Origin: Sphingomonadaceae bacterium
GTDB taxonomy: Bacteria; Pseudomonadota; Alphaproteobacteria; Sphingomonadales; Sphingomonadaceae
Direction of reading: 5' to 3'
Assembly (NCBI GenBank): GCA_016000085.1
Contig: JAECRT010000014.1
Coordinates: 1-64,000, forward strand
DNA length: 64,000 nucleotides
Part shown: one piece after another, positions 1 through 7,599 of the stretch
How the letters are laid out: each line of letters opens with the position of its first letter
Numbering within the stretch: the first letter of the stretch is position 1
Program-made: the position numbers and the translations under genes
Notes under the pieces: generated by a model
Database searches by the model: none
What the model was told of the DNA's origin: nothing
What the model saw: the letters and a program-made list of their open reading frames with translations, nothing else

Positions 1-887
1 ACATAGCTGACTGCTGGCACCCACGCATAATAGGCTTTGTCCTTGCCGCCCATGGCGTCGCCCAGAAAGCCGCCCAGCAACACGCCCGCCACGCCGCCGA
101 TCAGCAGCAGACCGCCCAGAAACTGACCTGCCCCCATGATATCCAGGCCAAAGCTGCGCATCAGCAGGCTCGGCAACCAGAAGGCGACCCCATAACCGCA
201 CATCGAACTACAGGCGGCGCCCAGTGCCAACAGCCAGAAGCTGCGCTTGGCCGCCAATATGCCGAACACCGCGGACACCGGCACGGCGTCCGCCGCCTGA
301 ATCGGCCGCGCGGGTTCCCGCACGACGAGCCGGAAAATGGGCGCGATAAGAATGCCCAATATGCCCACAGCGATGAAGGCTGTCCGCCATTCCACCGTCT
401 GCGCGATATAGCCACCCAGCAATACGCCGCCCGCTGATCCCAGCGGGATACCCAGCGAATAGATGGACAGCGCCCGCGCCCGCTGATGCGCGGGGAAATA
501 GTCGGAGATCACGGCGTAGGATGGCGCCACGCCACCCGCTTCGCCCACACCCACACCGATGCGGAATAGGAACATCTGCGTGAAGCTGTTCGCCACCCCG
601 CAAAGCGCGGTGAAGCCGCTCCAGATCGCGAGACTGACCGTGATAACCCATGTTCGACTGGTTCTGTCAGCCAACAACGCCAGCGGGATCGCCAGCGTCG
701 AATAGAGCAGCGCGAAAGCGATTCCGCCCAGCGCACCAAGCTGGGTATCCGTCAGCCCCAACTCCGCCTTGATCGGCCCGGCCAGGATGCCCAGGATCTG
801 CCGGTCCAGAAAGTTGAACGTATAGACCAGCAGCAGCATGGCCAGCACGACGCCGCGATAGGCGGGGGAGACGGAACGGTCGATCAT
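1..887 (-). CDS. MFS transporter, partial (C-terminus beyond window start)
   Basis: The ORF track misses this gene because it runs off the window edge. Reading the minus strand from ATG at 887 gives an uninterrupted frame starting MIDRSVSPAYRGVVLAML. It contains the NFLDRQILGILAGPIK segment typical of spinster-like sphingomonad major facilitator proteins, then alternating hydrophobic helices (ALLYSTLAIPLALLADRT, FRIGVGVGEAGGVAPSY). About 295 residues are visible out of an expected 420-450, so the last helices are missing. It probably sits in the inner membrane and moves a small organic acid or pathway substrate. It is divergent from nothing nearby; its start lies 119 bp from the stop of the following TonB receptor gene on the same strand, so it may be transcribed downstream of that receptor. 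The substrate is not predictable from sequence. Confidence 0.85.
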   Translation of the reverse strand, partial: MIDRSVSPAYRGVVLAMLLLVYTFNFLDRQILGILAGPIKAELGLTDTQLGALGGIAFALLYSTLAIPLALLADRTSRTWVITVSLAIWSGFTALCGVANSFTQMFLFRIGVGVGEAGGVAPSYAVISDYFPAHQRARALSIYSLGIPLGSAGGVLLGGYIAQTVEWRTAFIAVGILGILIAPIFRLVVREPARPIQAADAVPVSAVFGILAAKRSFWLLALGAACSSMCGYGVAFWLPSLLMRSFGLDIMGAGQFLGGLLLIGGVAGVLLGGFLGDAMGGKDKAYYAWVPAVSY

Positions 888-1005
888 ATGTTTGTACCCA
901 TCTCCGCTCGGTTCGCGCTTGTCGAGAACAAGACGTGCGAAGCGTCTCTCCAGGCTAGCTTAAAGCAAAATCGCGAGGCCCGAACCGACCGGAGATGGGC
1001 GTGGA

Positions 1006-3312
1006 TCAGAACTTCACCGTGCCGGTCACGAAGACCTGCCGGGGATTGCCATAGAAAGCAGTCAACACGCCTTCACGGCCCAGCGTCGAAAGGCCCGCTG
1101 CCGACTGATAATTGTAGCCCGACGTGATATAATGTTTGTCAGTCAGGTTCTTGCCGTGCAGCCCCAGCGAGTAATGGTCATCGGCCGAAGTCCAGACGAT
1201 ACTCGCATCCCACAGGGCATAGCCAGGCTGATCGAGCGCGGGAATGGGCACTTCAAATTGATGGGTCAGGCTACGATAGGACAGAGTGCTGGACAGGTCG
1301 AGCGACCCGCCCGCCATCGCCACGCCGCCGCTCAGCGTTCCCGACAGCGTCCATTTGGGCGTATTCTGGAAGGTACGGATGTCCGAAACGTCGATCCCGG
1401 TCGGGCCGATGAAGCGCTTATATTTCGCGTCCACATAGCCCAGAGCGCCCACGAAGCGCAGGTTCGACCCGGCCCCGGCAAAGTCGCGCGCGAGCAGGGC
1501 GTTTGCCTCTACCTCCACACCCTTGATATCCGCCTTGGCCGCGTTGGTGGTGATGCCGCAGAAACTCTGTATCCCGCCCACAGTGCAGCCGACCGAGCCA
1601 GGAATCTGCACATCCTTGTAATTGGCGTAGAAGCCCGCAACGCTCAGGCTCAGGCGACGATCGAACATCGACCCCTTATAACCAACCTCATAGCTGTCGA
1701 CCTTTTCCGGGTCGAACGAGAGGAAGTCGTAAATTTCCTGATAGCTGCGCACCCCGTCATTATTGCTGTCGGGCGCCGACGATCCCGATCCGCGAGGATC
1801 GAAGCCGCCGCCCTTGAACCCCTTGCTGTACGACGCATAGACCATCTGGTCCTGCGCAGGCTTGTAGCTCAACGAGGCACGCGGCGTGAATTCCTTGAAC
1901 GTGCGATCGCCGCGGAAATTGGTCGCCGTTGCAATCACGATCGGGTCGACGCCACCGAATTCCGGTGATGTGCCGGTAATGCGGTTCTGCTTCAGGATAT
2001 AGGCCGAACGCTTGTCATTAGTATAGCGCCCGCCAACCGACAGGCTGATCTGGTCGGTAAAGTCGAACGTGAAATCGCCAAACACCGACCATGTGTCGGT
2101 CCGCACGTCACCGGCAGTATAGCCGTTAAGCCCTGGCAAGCCGATGGTCGCACCGGTCAGGCCCAGCAACACATCAAAGGATGTCGCTGCCCTCGCGTCG
2201 AGATAGTAAAAGCCCAGCAATCCCTTCACCCGGTCGCTTTCATAGAGAAGCTGCCATTCCTGGCTCAGTTGCTCGTTGCGATAGACTGCCGGAACGTCGA
2301 CATCGACTGCAGGCAGCGCGTCGAAATCGATGGGGGTGAAGCTGGTGTCTTTGCGCCATGCGCTGATCGACCGCAGCGTGAAATTTTCGGACAGTTCCGC
2401 CGTGATGTTCATCGCCAGCCCATAGGCCTTCACATCCTGCTTCGGATTATTAAGACCGGCGCGGGTATCGAACACATCGTCCAGCACGGGCGCGCCCGAA
2501 ATCAGCCCCGGAATCAGGCGATGACCGTTGCGGGCATTGGACTTGTCGCGGGTATAGTCGCCTGAAATGCGGATCAGCACCGGTTGGCCATTGCCGCCAA
2601 TTTCCAGCGTGCCACGCCCGGCCCAGACATCCTTGTTGTAATTGTCGATCCCCAGCGTGAGATTCTCGCCAAAGCCACCGCGCGATAGCCGTGCGACCGA
2701 TCCACCGACGCGGATCAGGTCGCTGATCGGGGTGCTGACGGTCAGAACGCCGTCTGCCTGGTCATAGCTGCCATAGGTGCCGCGCAGCTTCACCGAAAAC
2801 TGATCGGGGAGCGACTTCGTCACATATTTGACTGCGCCGCCGATCGTGTTTCGGCCATAAAGCGTACCCTGGGGGCCACGCAGCACTTCAATCCGATCGA
2901 CATCGTAAATGTCCAGCACCGAAGCCTGCGGACGGTTGAGATAGACGTCATCCAGATAGATGCCGATACCCGCCTCGAACCCCGGCACCGGGTCTTGTTG
3001 GCCCACACCGCGGATGAAGGCGGTCAACGTCGAATTGGTGCCGCGCGAATTTTCCAGCGTGGTATTGGGGGTGACGTTGGAGATGTCGGTGATGTCGATC
3101 GCCCCACTGCGCTCAAGCGCTTCGCCGGAAAACGCGCTTACTGCAATCGGCACATCGAGCAGCTTTTCCTCGCGGCGACGGGCAGTGACGACGATATCAG
3201 TGCCGGTATCGGCCGAAGGTCCGCTATCCTGCGCCAGGACGGGCAGCGCGACGAAACTACCCCAGGCGGCGGAGGCAAGAGCAAGGGCGCGAATAGTGTT
3301 ATGGGCCTTCAT
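1006..3312 (-). CDS. TonB-dependent outer-membrane receptor 1
   Basis: This is a 768-residue outer-membrane receptor that would import a substrate using TonB energy. The ORF track starts at 3534, but ATG at 3312 is preceded by AGGAGAGG and opens a signal peptide (MKAHNTIRALALASAAW...VLAQ), so I chose it. The TonB box region reads DIVVTARRREE. The plug domain has the usual VLRGPQGTLYGRNTIGGAV motif, and the protein ends in an aromatic beta-strand (FVTGTVKF). There is no N-terminal signalling (STN) domain and no FecI/FecR pair nearby. It is divergent from a TetR gene across a 160-bp region that holds a perfect inverted repeat, so local control by that TetR protein is likely. The ligand is unknown; the family in sphingomonads is often linked to aromatic or terpenoid compounds rather than siderophores. 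Confidence 0.93.
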   Translation of the reverse strand: MKAHNTIRALALASAAWGSFVALPVLAQDSGPSADTGTDIVVTARRREEKLLDVPIAVSAFSGEALERSGAIDITDISNVTPNTTLENSRGTNSTLTAFIRGVGQQDPVPGFEAGIGIYLDDVYLNRPQASVLDIYDVDRIEVLRGPQGTLYGRNTIGGAVKYVTKSLPDQFSVKLRGTYGSYDQADGVLTVSTPISDLIRVGGSVARLSRGGFGENLTLGIDNYNKDVWAGRGTLEIGGNGQPVLIRISGDYTRDKSNARNGHRLIPGLISGAPVLDDVFDTRAGLNNPKQDVKAYGLAMNITAELSENFTLRSISAWRKDTSFTPIDFDALPAVDVDVPAVYRNEQLSQEWQLLYESDRVKGLLGFYYLDARAATSFDVLLGLTGATIGLPGLNGYTAGDVRTDTWSVFGDFTFDFTDQISLSVGGRYTNDKRSAYILKQNRITGTSPEFGGVDPIVIATATNFRGDRTFKEFTPRASLSYKPAQDQMVYASYSKGFKGGGFDPRGSGSSAPDSNNDGVRSYQEIYDFLSFDPEKVDSYEVGYKGSMFDRRLSLSVAGFYANYKDVQIPGSVGCTVGGIQSFCGITTNAAKADIKGVEVEANALLARDFAGAGSNLRFVGALGYVDAKYKRFIGPTGIDVSDIRTFQNTPKWTLSGTLSGGVAMAGGSLDLSSTLSYRSLTHQFEVPIPALDQPGYALWDASIVWTSADDHYSLGLHGKNLTDKHYITSGYNYQSAAGLSTLGREGVLTAFYGNPRQVFVTGTVKF

Positions 3313-3383
3313 CGGTCGGTCCTCTCCTGAAAAAAGCAGCGCCCGATCTGTCAGGTCGCTCATGTTGATTGATTCGATAATGA

Positions 3384-3405
3384 AAGTTGAACCATCTTTC
3401 AACTT
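3384..3405. promoter_or_regulatory. Perfect inverted repeat, probable TetR operator
   Basis: AAGTTGAA-N6-TTCAACTT is a perfect 8-bp inverted repeat in the divergent region between the TonB receptor (start 3312) and the TetR gene (start 3473). Its size and position match operators of TetR-family repressors, which usually bind such repeats between themselves and a divergent target. Binding is inferred, not shown. Confidence 0.6.
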
Positions 3406-3472
3406 CAAATAAGAGAATGGTGACGCAAGCCCATAACTGCGGCAAAAAGAACACAGGATTTCAGGAGTAGTG

Positions 3473-4087
3473 ATGACCGGGCAAGAAGCCGCAAAGGACG
3501 ACAAGACGCCCAGAACCCCGCGCGGGGAACGCACCCGTCGCGCCCTGTTGTCGGCCGCTGCCGAAGAATTTGGCGAGAAGGGATTTCATGATGGGTCGAT
3601 CAGCGGCATCACCCGACGGGCGGGCTGTGCGCTGGGCAGTTTTTACACCTATTTCGATACTAAGGACGATATCTTTCGCGCGTTGGTGGCTGATATGTCG
3701 GGCCAGGTTCGCGATTATGTGACCCCTCGCATCGCGCAGGCGCGCGATGGCATCGACGCGGAACGGATCGGTCTTCTGAGCTTCCTGGAATTTGCCCGCG
3801 CCCACAAGGAAATCTATCGAATCATCGACGAAGCGGAATTTGTCGATCAGGCCGCCTACCGCGCTCATTACGAGAATACCGCCAGCCGCATGGCGGCGCG
3901 CTTGTCTGGGGCGGCGGAACGCGGCGACGTCCGCGCGGACGTGGAAGAAGTCCATGCCTGGGCCATCATGGGCATGAACGTGTTCCTGGGCCTGCGCTAC
4001 GGCGTCTGGGACGACAGCCGCCCCGCCGAGGAAATAGCAGCGATCGCCAATGCGCTGGTGGAGAAGGGCATAGGGAAGCGAGGTTGA
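3473..4087 (+). CDS. TetR/AcrR family transcriptional regulator 1
   Basis: The protein is 204 residues. The N-terminal TetR helix-turn-helix is clear: TRRALLSAAAEEFGEKGFHDGSISGITRRAGCALGSFYTYFDTKDDIF, about residues 20-65. The C-terminal part is the variable ligand-binding and dimer domain. The ORF track uses a GTG at 3470; I prefer ATG at 3473 because AGGAG lies five bases upstream of it, and GTG would be too close. It is divergent from TonB receptor 1 and probably represses that receptor through the palindrome at 3384-3405. The ligand is probably a pathway compound but cannot be read from the sequence. Confidence 0.88.
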   Translation: MTGQEAAKDDKTPRTPRGERTRRALLSAAAEEFGEKGFHDGSISGITRRAGCALGSFYTYFDTKDDIFRALVADMSGQVRDYVTPRIAQARDGIDAERIGLLSFLEFARAHKEIYRIIDEAEFVDQAAYRAHYENTASRMAARLSGAAERGDVRADVEEVHAWAIMGMNVFLGLRYGVWDDSRPAEEIAAIANALVEKGIGKRG

Positions 4088-4151
4088 GAGGTTATGCCCG
4101 GTCGACCACCCGCCGCCAGGGCATGGAATGGCATTATCCTGACATCACCTC

Positions 4152-4637
4152 TTAGCCAACACCATCTGTCCGCGTATCGGTGATCCGCACGACCCGGTTG
4201 CTGAACTTCACGGTACGAACCGCGAGCGAGGTTTCGATATGATAAACCCCCGTCAGCGCCAATATGTGGCCAGAAGTGACTCCATGAAAACTGTCGAGAT
4301 CATCATAGAGGCACGTCGCCATGATGTTGAACGGCCCCAATGTAATCATGACGGATTTGACCATAGGGATGTGCGCTATATCGCGAGCGATCTGACGCAC
4401 CTGAGCCACATCGGCCTGGATGGCGATAAAGGCGATATTGGTGGCTTTGTCCAGCTTGAGCCCTGTCAGCGCAGTAAAGGCGATCAGGCCATCCTGCTGC
4501 AACCGCTTGATCCGCCCACGAACCGTACCCTCATTGACGCCCAGGTCGACGGCAATCTTGCGATTGGAAACGCGGGCATCCTGCGCCAGTATCGCGATTA
4601 ACTGGCGATCCAGGTCATCGAGATCGGGTCGCTTCAT
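4152..4637 (-). CDS. Lrp/AsnC family regulator, B-type (array position 4)
   Basis: A 161-residue Lrp/AsnC protein. It has the N-terminal winged HTH (LDDLDRQLIAILAQDARVSNRKIAVDLGVNEGTVRGRIKRLQQDGLI, residues 6-53) followed by a RAM (ligand and oligomer) domain. It overlaps the preceding A-type gene by four bases (ATGA), which implies translational coupling. It resembles the B-type protein at 5252-5740 (VSNR/ISNR, EGTVRGRIKRLQ/EGTIRTRIKRLQ) more than its own upstream partner. Lrp proteins act as DNA-binding dimers or octamers that sense amino acids or small acids. Paired expression suggests it forms a hetero-oligomer with the gene at 4634-5113. It converges on the TetR gene. Confidence 0.9.
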   Translation of the reverse strand: MKRPDLDDLDRQLIAILAQDARVSNRKIAVDLGVNEGTVRGRIKRLQQDGLIAFTALTGLKLDKATNIAFIAIQADVAQVRQIARDIAHIPMVKSVMITLGPFNIMATCLYDDLDSFHGVTSGHILALTGVYHIETSLAVRTVKFSNRVVRITDTRTDGVG

Positions 4638-5113
4638 ACAAGCCTCTTTCTGTCGATCGGTGCCGTATCGAGGCCATATTTTACGATGTCGAGGCCAATT
4701 GCGGGAGTCATTGAGCGGACGCCGGACACCTGCGACAATTTTTCGGTGATGAGGGGCGACAACTCCTCCATGTCCCGCAGGGCGAGCAACAGGCTGATTT
4801 CGTAGCGGCCCGTGACGAGATGCGCGGCAAAAACCTCGCGAAAATCCGCCAGTTCTTCGGCAACCTCCAAAGCAGGCCGTCCGCTGACCTCTACTGCCAG
4901 ATGGATCAGGACATGATAGTCATGCACCGCAAAATCGGACACGGCAACGACGCGCAATACGCCCGCCTCCTCCATCCGGCGAATGCGGGTCGATACGGTC
5001 GAGGCGATCAGTTTCAGGGATTCCGCAATCTGCTGATTGGTCGCCCGGCCATTCTGCCGCAACTGTTCGACGATTTTTCGGTCGGTTTCGTCAAACGCGA
5101 ACGTCTCATGCAT
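4634..5113 (-). CDS. Lrp/AsnC family regulator, A-type (array position 3)
   Basis: A 159-residue Lrp/AsnC protein with HTH motif FDETDRKIVEQLRQNGRATNQQIAESLKLIASTVSTRIRRMEEAGVLR at about residues 7-54 and a C-terminal RAM domain (GRYEISLLLALRD). The NGRATNQ signature and the VVAVSDF segment group it with the A-type proteins at 5737 and 62021. Its stop overlaps the start of the B-type gene at 4637. A gap of 138 bp separates it from the previous pair, room for its own promoter. The effector is unknown. Confidence 0.9.
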   Translation of the reverse strand: MHETFAFDETDRKIVEQLRQNGRATNQQIAESLKLIASTVSTRIRRMEEAGVLRVVAVSDFAVHDYHVLIHLAVEVSGRPALEVAEELADFREVFAAHLVTGRYEISLLLALRDMEELSPLITEKLSQVSGVRSMTPAIGLDIVKYGLDTAPIDRKRLV

Positions 5114-5251
5114 AGGACTACTCTATTTCCCTTCCGGCAGCGGTCTTGCCAGCAAAGAAGCGGCAGGTCGAATCCAAAGCGCTTCCCGCAACGCCGCTCA
5201 ACCGATAAGCGCCGAATGGCGGATCGATGGTCTTTTGCAGGATGTCGCCCG

Positions 5252-5740
5252 TCAGTCGATGGCGGCGATGCGCGTGATTTTCGCCACACCGGCCTCATAT
5301 TTCAGATTATGTACCGAGATAGAGGTTTCCACTCGCTGGATGCCCGGCATGCTACGGATCTGTTCGACCACCAGCTCATTGAGCTGCTCGATATTGGTGA
5401 ACAGCCCCATCGCCAGCAGGTTGAAGCGACCAAGTAGCAGCACGACGCAGTTGATTTCCGGCATCATCTTGAGCCGCGCGGCGACTTCGGTGACGCGCGA
5501 AGGATCGGCGTCGATGCCGAGCATGCACAGGTTCGGCGATCCCGCCATCCGAAAATCGGTGACGACGGTGAACTGGATCAGCCCCTCATTCTGCAAGCGC
5601 TTGATGCGGGTGCGGATGGTCCCTTCCGTCACGCCCAGTTCGGCCGCGATCGCACGGTTGGAAATGCGCGCATCAAGCGCAAGCTTGCTGACGATCTTGT
5701 GATCGAGCGCGTCCAGCCGCTGCCAACTGGTATCGGTCAC
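5252..5740 (-). CDS. Lrp/AsnC family regulator, B-type (array position 2)
   Basis: A 162-residue Lrp/AsnC protein. The winged HTH is LDALDHKIVSKLALDARISNRAIAAELGVTEGTIRTRIKRLQNEGLI (residues 9-56) and the RAM domain follows, with the GRFNLLAMGLF turn replacing the usual G-hydrophobic-DLLL signature. It overlaps the upstream A-type gene by four bases (5737-5740), so the two are translationally coupled. It belongs to the same subgroup as the gene at 4152-4637, indicating that the pair has been duplicated. It probably acts with its partner on nearby catabolic promoters; that is inference from position. Confidence 0.9.
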   Translation of the reverse strand: MTDTSWQRLDALDHKIVSKLALDARISNRAIAAELGVTEGTIRTRIKRLQNEGLIQFTVVTDFRMAGSPNLCMLGIDADPSRVTEVAARLKMMPEINCVVLLLGRFNLLAMGLFTNIEQLNELVVEQIRSMPGIQRVETSISVHNLKYEAGVAKITRIAAID

Positions 5741-6219
5741 AGCGGCGCCACGTTAAATTCATATTTCGCAATGTCGACGGCGATCCCGGCGTCGATCTGG
5801 GCTACGCCGGCGATGCTGCCGATATGGTCGTAGAGAAATTGCTGCACTTCGGAAAAGTCATGCAGAGCGACGAGCAGTTCGATGTCGTGACGCCCATTCA
5901 TGATGTTGACGCTCAGCACTTCGGGGAATTTGGCGAGGTCATGGCCGACCGCCTGAACGCTGCGCGCCTGCACCTTTACGCCGACGGCGATGATGACATT
6001 ATAGCCCAGCGCGGCAAAATCCGTGACGGCAACCACACGCATGGCGCGCGCATCCTCCATCTTTTGCAAACGGGCCGAAACGGTCGCGGCGGTTATCGAC
6101 AATTGTTTGGCAATATCCTGATTGGTCGTGCGGCCATTGGTACGAAGAATATCGATGATGCTATTATCAAGCGCATCCAAGGAAGACGGTGTCAGCGACC
6201 GCCCGCTTCTAATCTGCAT
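5737..6219 (-). CDS. Lrp/AsnC family regulator, A-type (array position 1)
   Basis: A 160-residue Lrp/AsnC protein: HTH LDALDNSIIDILRTNGRTTNQDIAKQLSITAATVSARLQKMEDA (residues 14-57) and a RAM domain with the typical GRHDIELLVALHD signature. It is the first gene of the four-gene regulator array. By my hand alignment it is about three quarters identical to the solo gene at 62021-62503, and both share the ends MQIRSGR and EFNVAPL. It lies 178 bp downstream of the thiolase gene on the same strand, so it may have its own promoter in that gap. Confidence 0.92.
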   Translation of the reverse strand: MQIRSGRSLTPSSLDALDNSIIDILRTNGRTTNQDIAKQLSITAATVSARLQKMEDARAMRVVAVTDFAALGYNVIIAVGVKVQARSVQAVGHDLAKFPEVLSVNIMNGRHDIELLVALHDFSEVQQFLYDHIGSIAGVAQIDAGIAVDIAKYEFNVAPL

Positions 6220-6397
6220 TCCCTACCGCCTCCATTTGCGGGCCAAGCATAGCGCGCAGAAATGCAGCGCGCCAGACTTGATGCTCGTTCATCGCGCAAC
6301 CGTGGAAGCATCAAGCCGCCAGGCCCAGCCGGGAAACAGCCTCGGTTCTGGCATAACATGGCGGCCATTGTTGTTCTTCACTGCTGCATAGGTCGGC

Positions 6398-7564
6398 TCA
6401 CAGCGCCTCGACGATCGTGACGTTGGCGATGCCGCCGCCCTCGCACATGGTCTGTAGCCCATAGCGCTTGCCCTGCGCACGCAAGGCATGAACCAGCGTC
6501 GTCATCAGCTTCGTGCCCGTAGCACCCAGCGGATGGCCCAACGCGATCGCGCCGCCATGGATGTTGAGTTTCGCCGGGTCGGCGCCGATCGCCTTCAACC
6601 AGGCCATGGGGATGGAAGCGAAAGCCTCGTTCACTTCGAACAGGTCGATATCTTCCAGCTTCAAGCCCGATCGTTCGAAGGCGCGACGCGTGGCGGGGAT
6701 CGGTTCTTCCAGCATGATGACGGGATCGCCCGCGGTCACGGTCAGGTTCACGATCCGGGCGATGGGAGTAAGATTGTGACGCTTGAGCGCAGCTTCGTTG
6801 GCGACCAGCACGCCGGACGCCCCATCGGTCATCTGGCTGGCATTGCCCGCTGTGATGGTGCCGTTCTCGACGAGCGTTTTGAGTGAGGCCAGCGCGTCCA
6901 TCGAGCTATCTGCCCGTACGCCTTCATCATGGATCACGGTGCCTTCGGGCGTCGTAAACGGCACGATTTCGCCCGCAAAGGCCCCAGACGCGATGGCGGC
7001 CGCCGCCTTGCGGTGACTGTCGAGCGCATAGGCATCCATGTCCTCGCGACTAAAACCATATTTGTTCGCGATCGCCTGTGCGCCGTGAAACTGGCTGAAT
7101 TCCTTGACGCCATAGCGCTGCTGGATGCTGCGGGGCCATGGCCCCTCACCCATGCCTGCCTGCGCATGGAGCGTGTAGTTGGAACCCATGGGGACGCGGG
7201 TCATGCTTTCCGCGCCCGCCGCGATCACCAGATCCTGCGTGCCGGACATGACGGCCTGCGCCGCGAAATGCAGCGCCTGCTGGGACGATCCGCACTGCCG
7301 GTCGATGGTGACGGCGGGCACGCTGTCGGGCAAGGACGACGCCAGCACCACGTTGCGGCCAAAGGCGAAGGACTGTTCCCCACCCTGCGTCACGCAGCCC
7401 AGGATCAGATCGTCGATCGCAGCCGGATCGACCCCCGAGCGCGCAACCAGTGCGTCGACCACCGCGGCGCCCAGATCAGCGGGATGAACCCCCGCGAACG
7501 CGCCCTTGCGCTTGCCGCCCGCCGTGCGCGCGGCTTCCACGATATAGGCTTGGGTCATCGTCAT
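6398..7564 (-). CDS. Acetyl-CoA acyltransferase (thiolase)
   Basis: A 388-residue thiolase of normal length with all three catalytic elements: nucleophilic Cys91 in DRQCGSSQQA, His344 in IALGHPLGATGTK and Cys374 in TMCEGGGIANV. It would cleave 3-ketoacyl-CoA with CoA (cytoplasm, beta-oxidation direction) or condense acetyl-CoA units. ATG at 7564 has AGGAG six bases upstream. It starts 35 bp after the PQQ dehydrogenase stop on the same strand, so the two are probably co-transcribed. The complete active site contrasts with the thiolase-like protein at 42622, which lacks the GHP histidine; this one is therefore the better candidate for the true thiolytic step of the pathway. Confidence 0.93.
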   Translation of the reverse strand: MTMTQAYIVEAARTAGGKRKGAFAGVHPADLGAAVVDALVARSGVDPAAIDDLILGCVTQGGEQSFAFGRNVVLASSLPDSVPAVTIDRQCGSSQQALHFAAQAVMSGTQDLVIAAGAESMTRVPMGSNYTLHAQAGMGEGPWPRSIQQRYGVKEFSQFHGAQAIANKYGFSREDMDAYALDSHRKAAAAIASGAFAGEIVPFTTPEGTVIHDEGVRADSSMDALASLKTLVENGTITAGNASQMTDGASGVLVANEAALKRHNLTPIARIVNLTVTAGDPVIMLEEPIPATRRAFERSGLKLEDIDLFEVNEAFASIPMAWLKAIGADPAKLNIHGGAIALGHPLGATGTKLMTTLVHALRAQGKRYGLQTMCEGGGIANVTIVEAL

Positions 7565-7599
7565 ACTCTCCTGAAATTGGCGGAATGCTTGGCGCGCCT

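Noticed and set aside
1132-1968. Long plus-strand ORFs of 278 and 359 residues (for example 1132-1968, 8140-9729, 12711-13889, 52816-53949, 56975-58054)
   Set aside because: They lie opposite clear genes, are rich in Arg, His and Gln and match no family; typical shadows of GC-rich coding DNA.
4088-4151. ATGCCC...GGGCAT repeat between TetR 1 and the Lrp array
   Set aside because: Long loop, six-base arms and no T-run; not convincing as a terminator although the genes are convergent.
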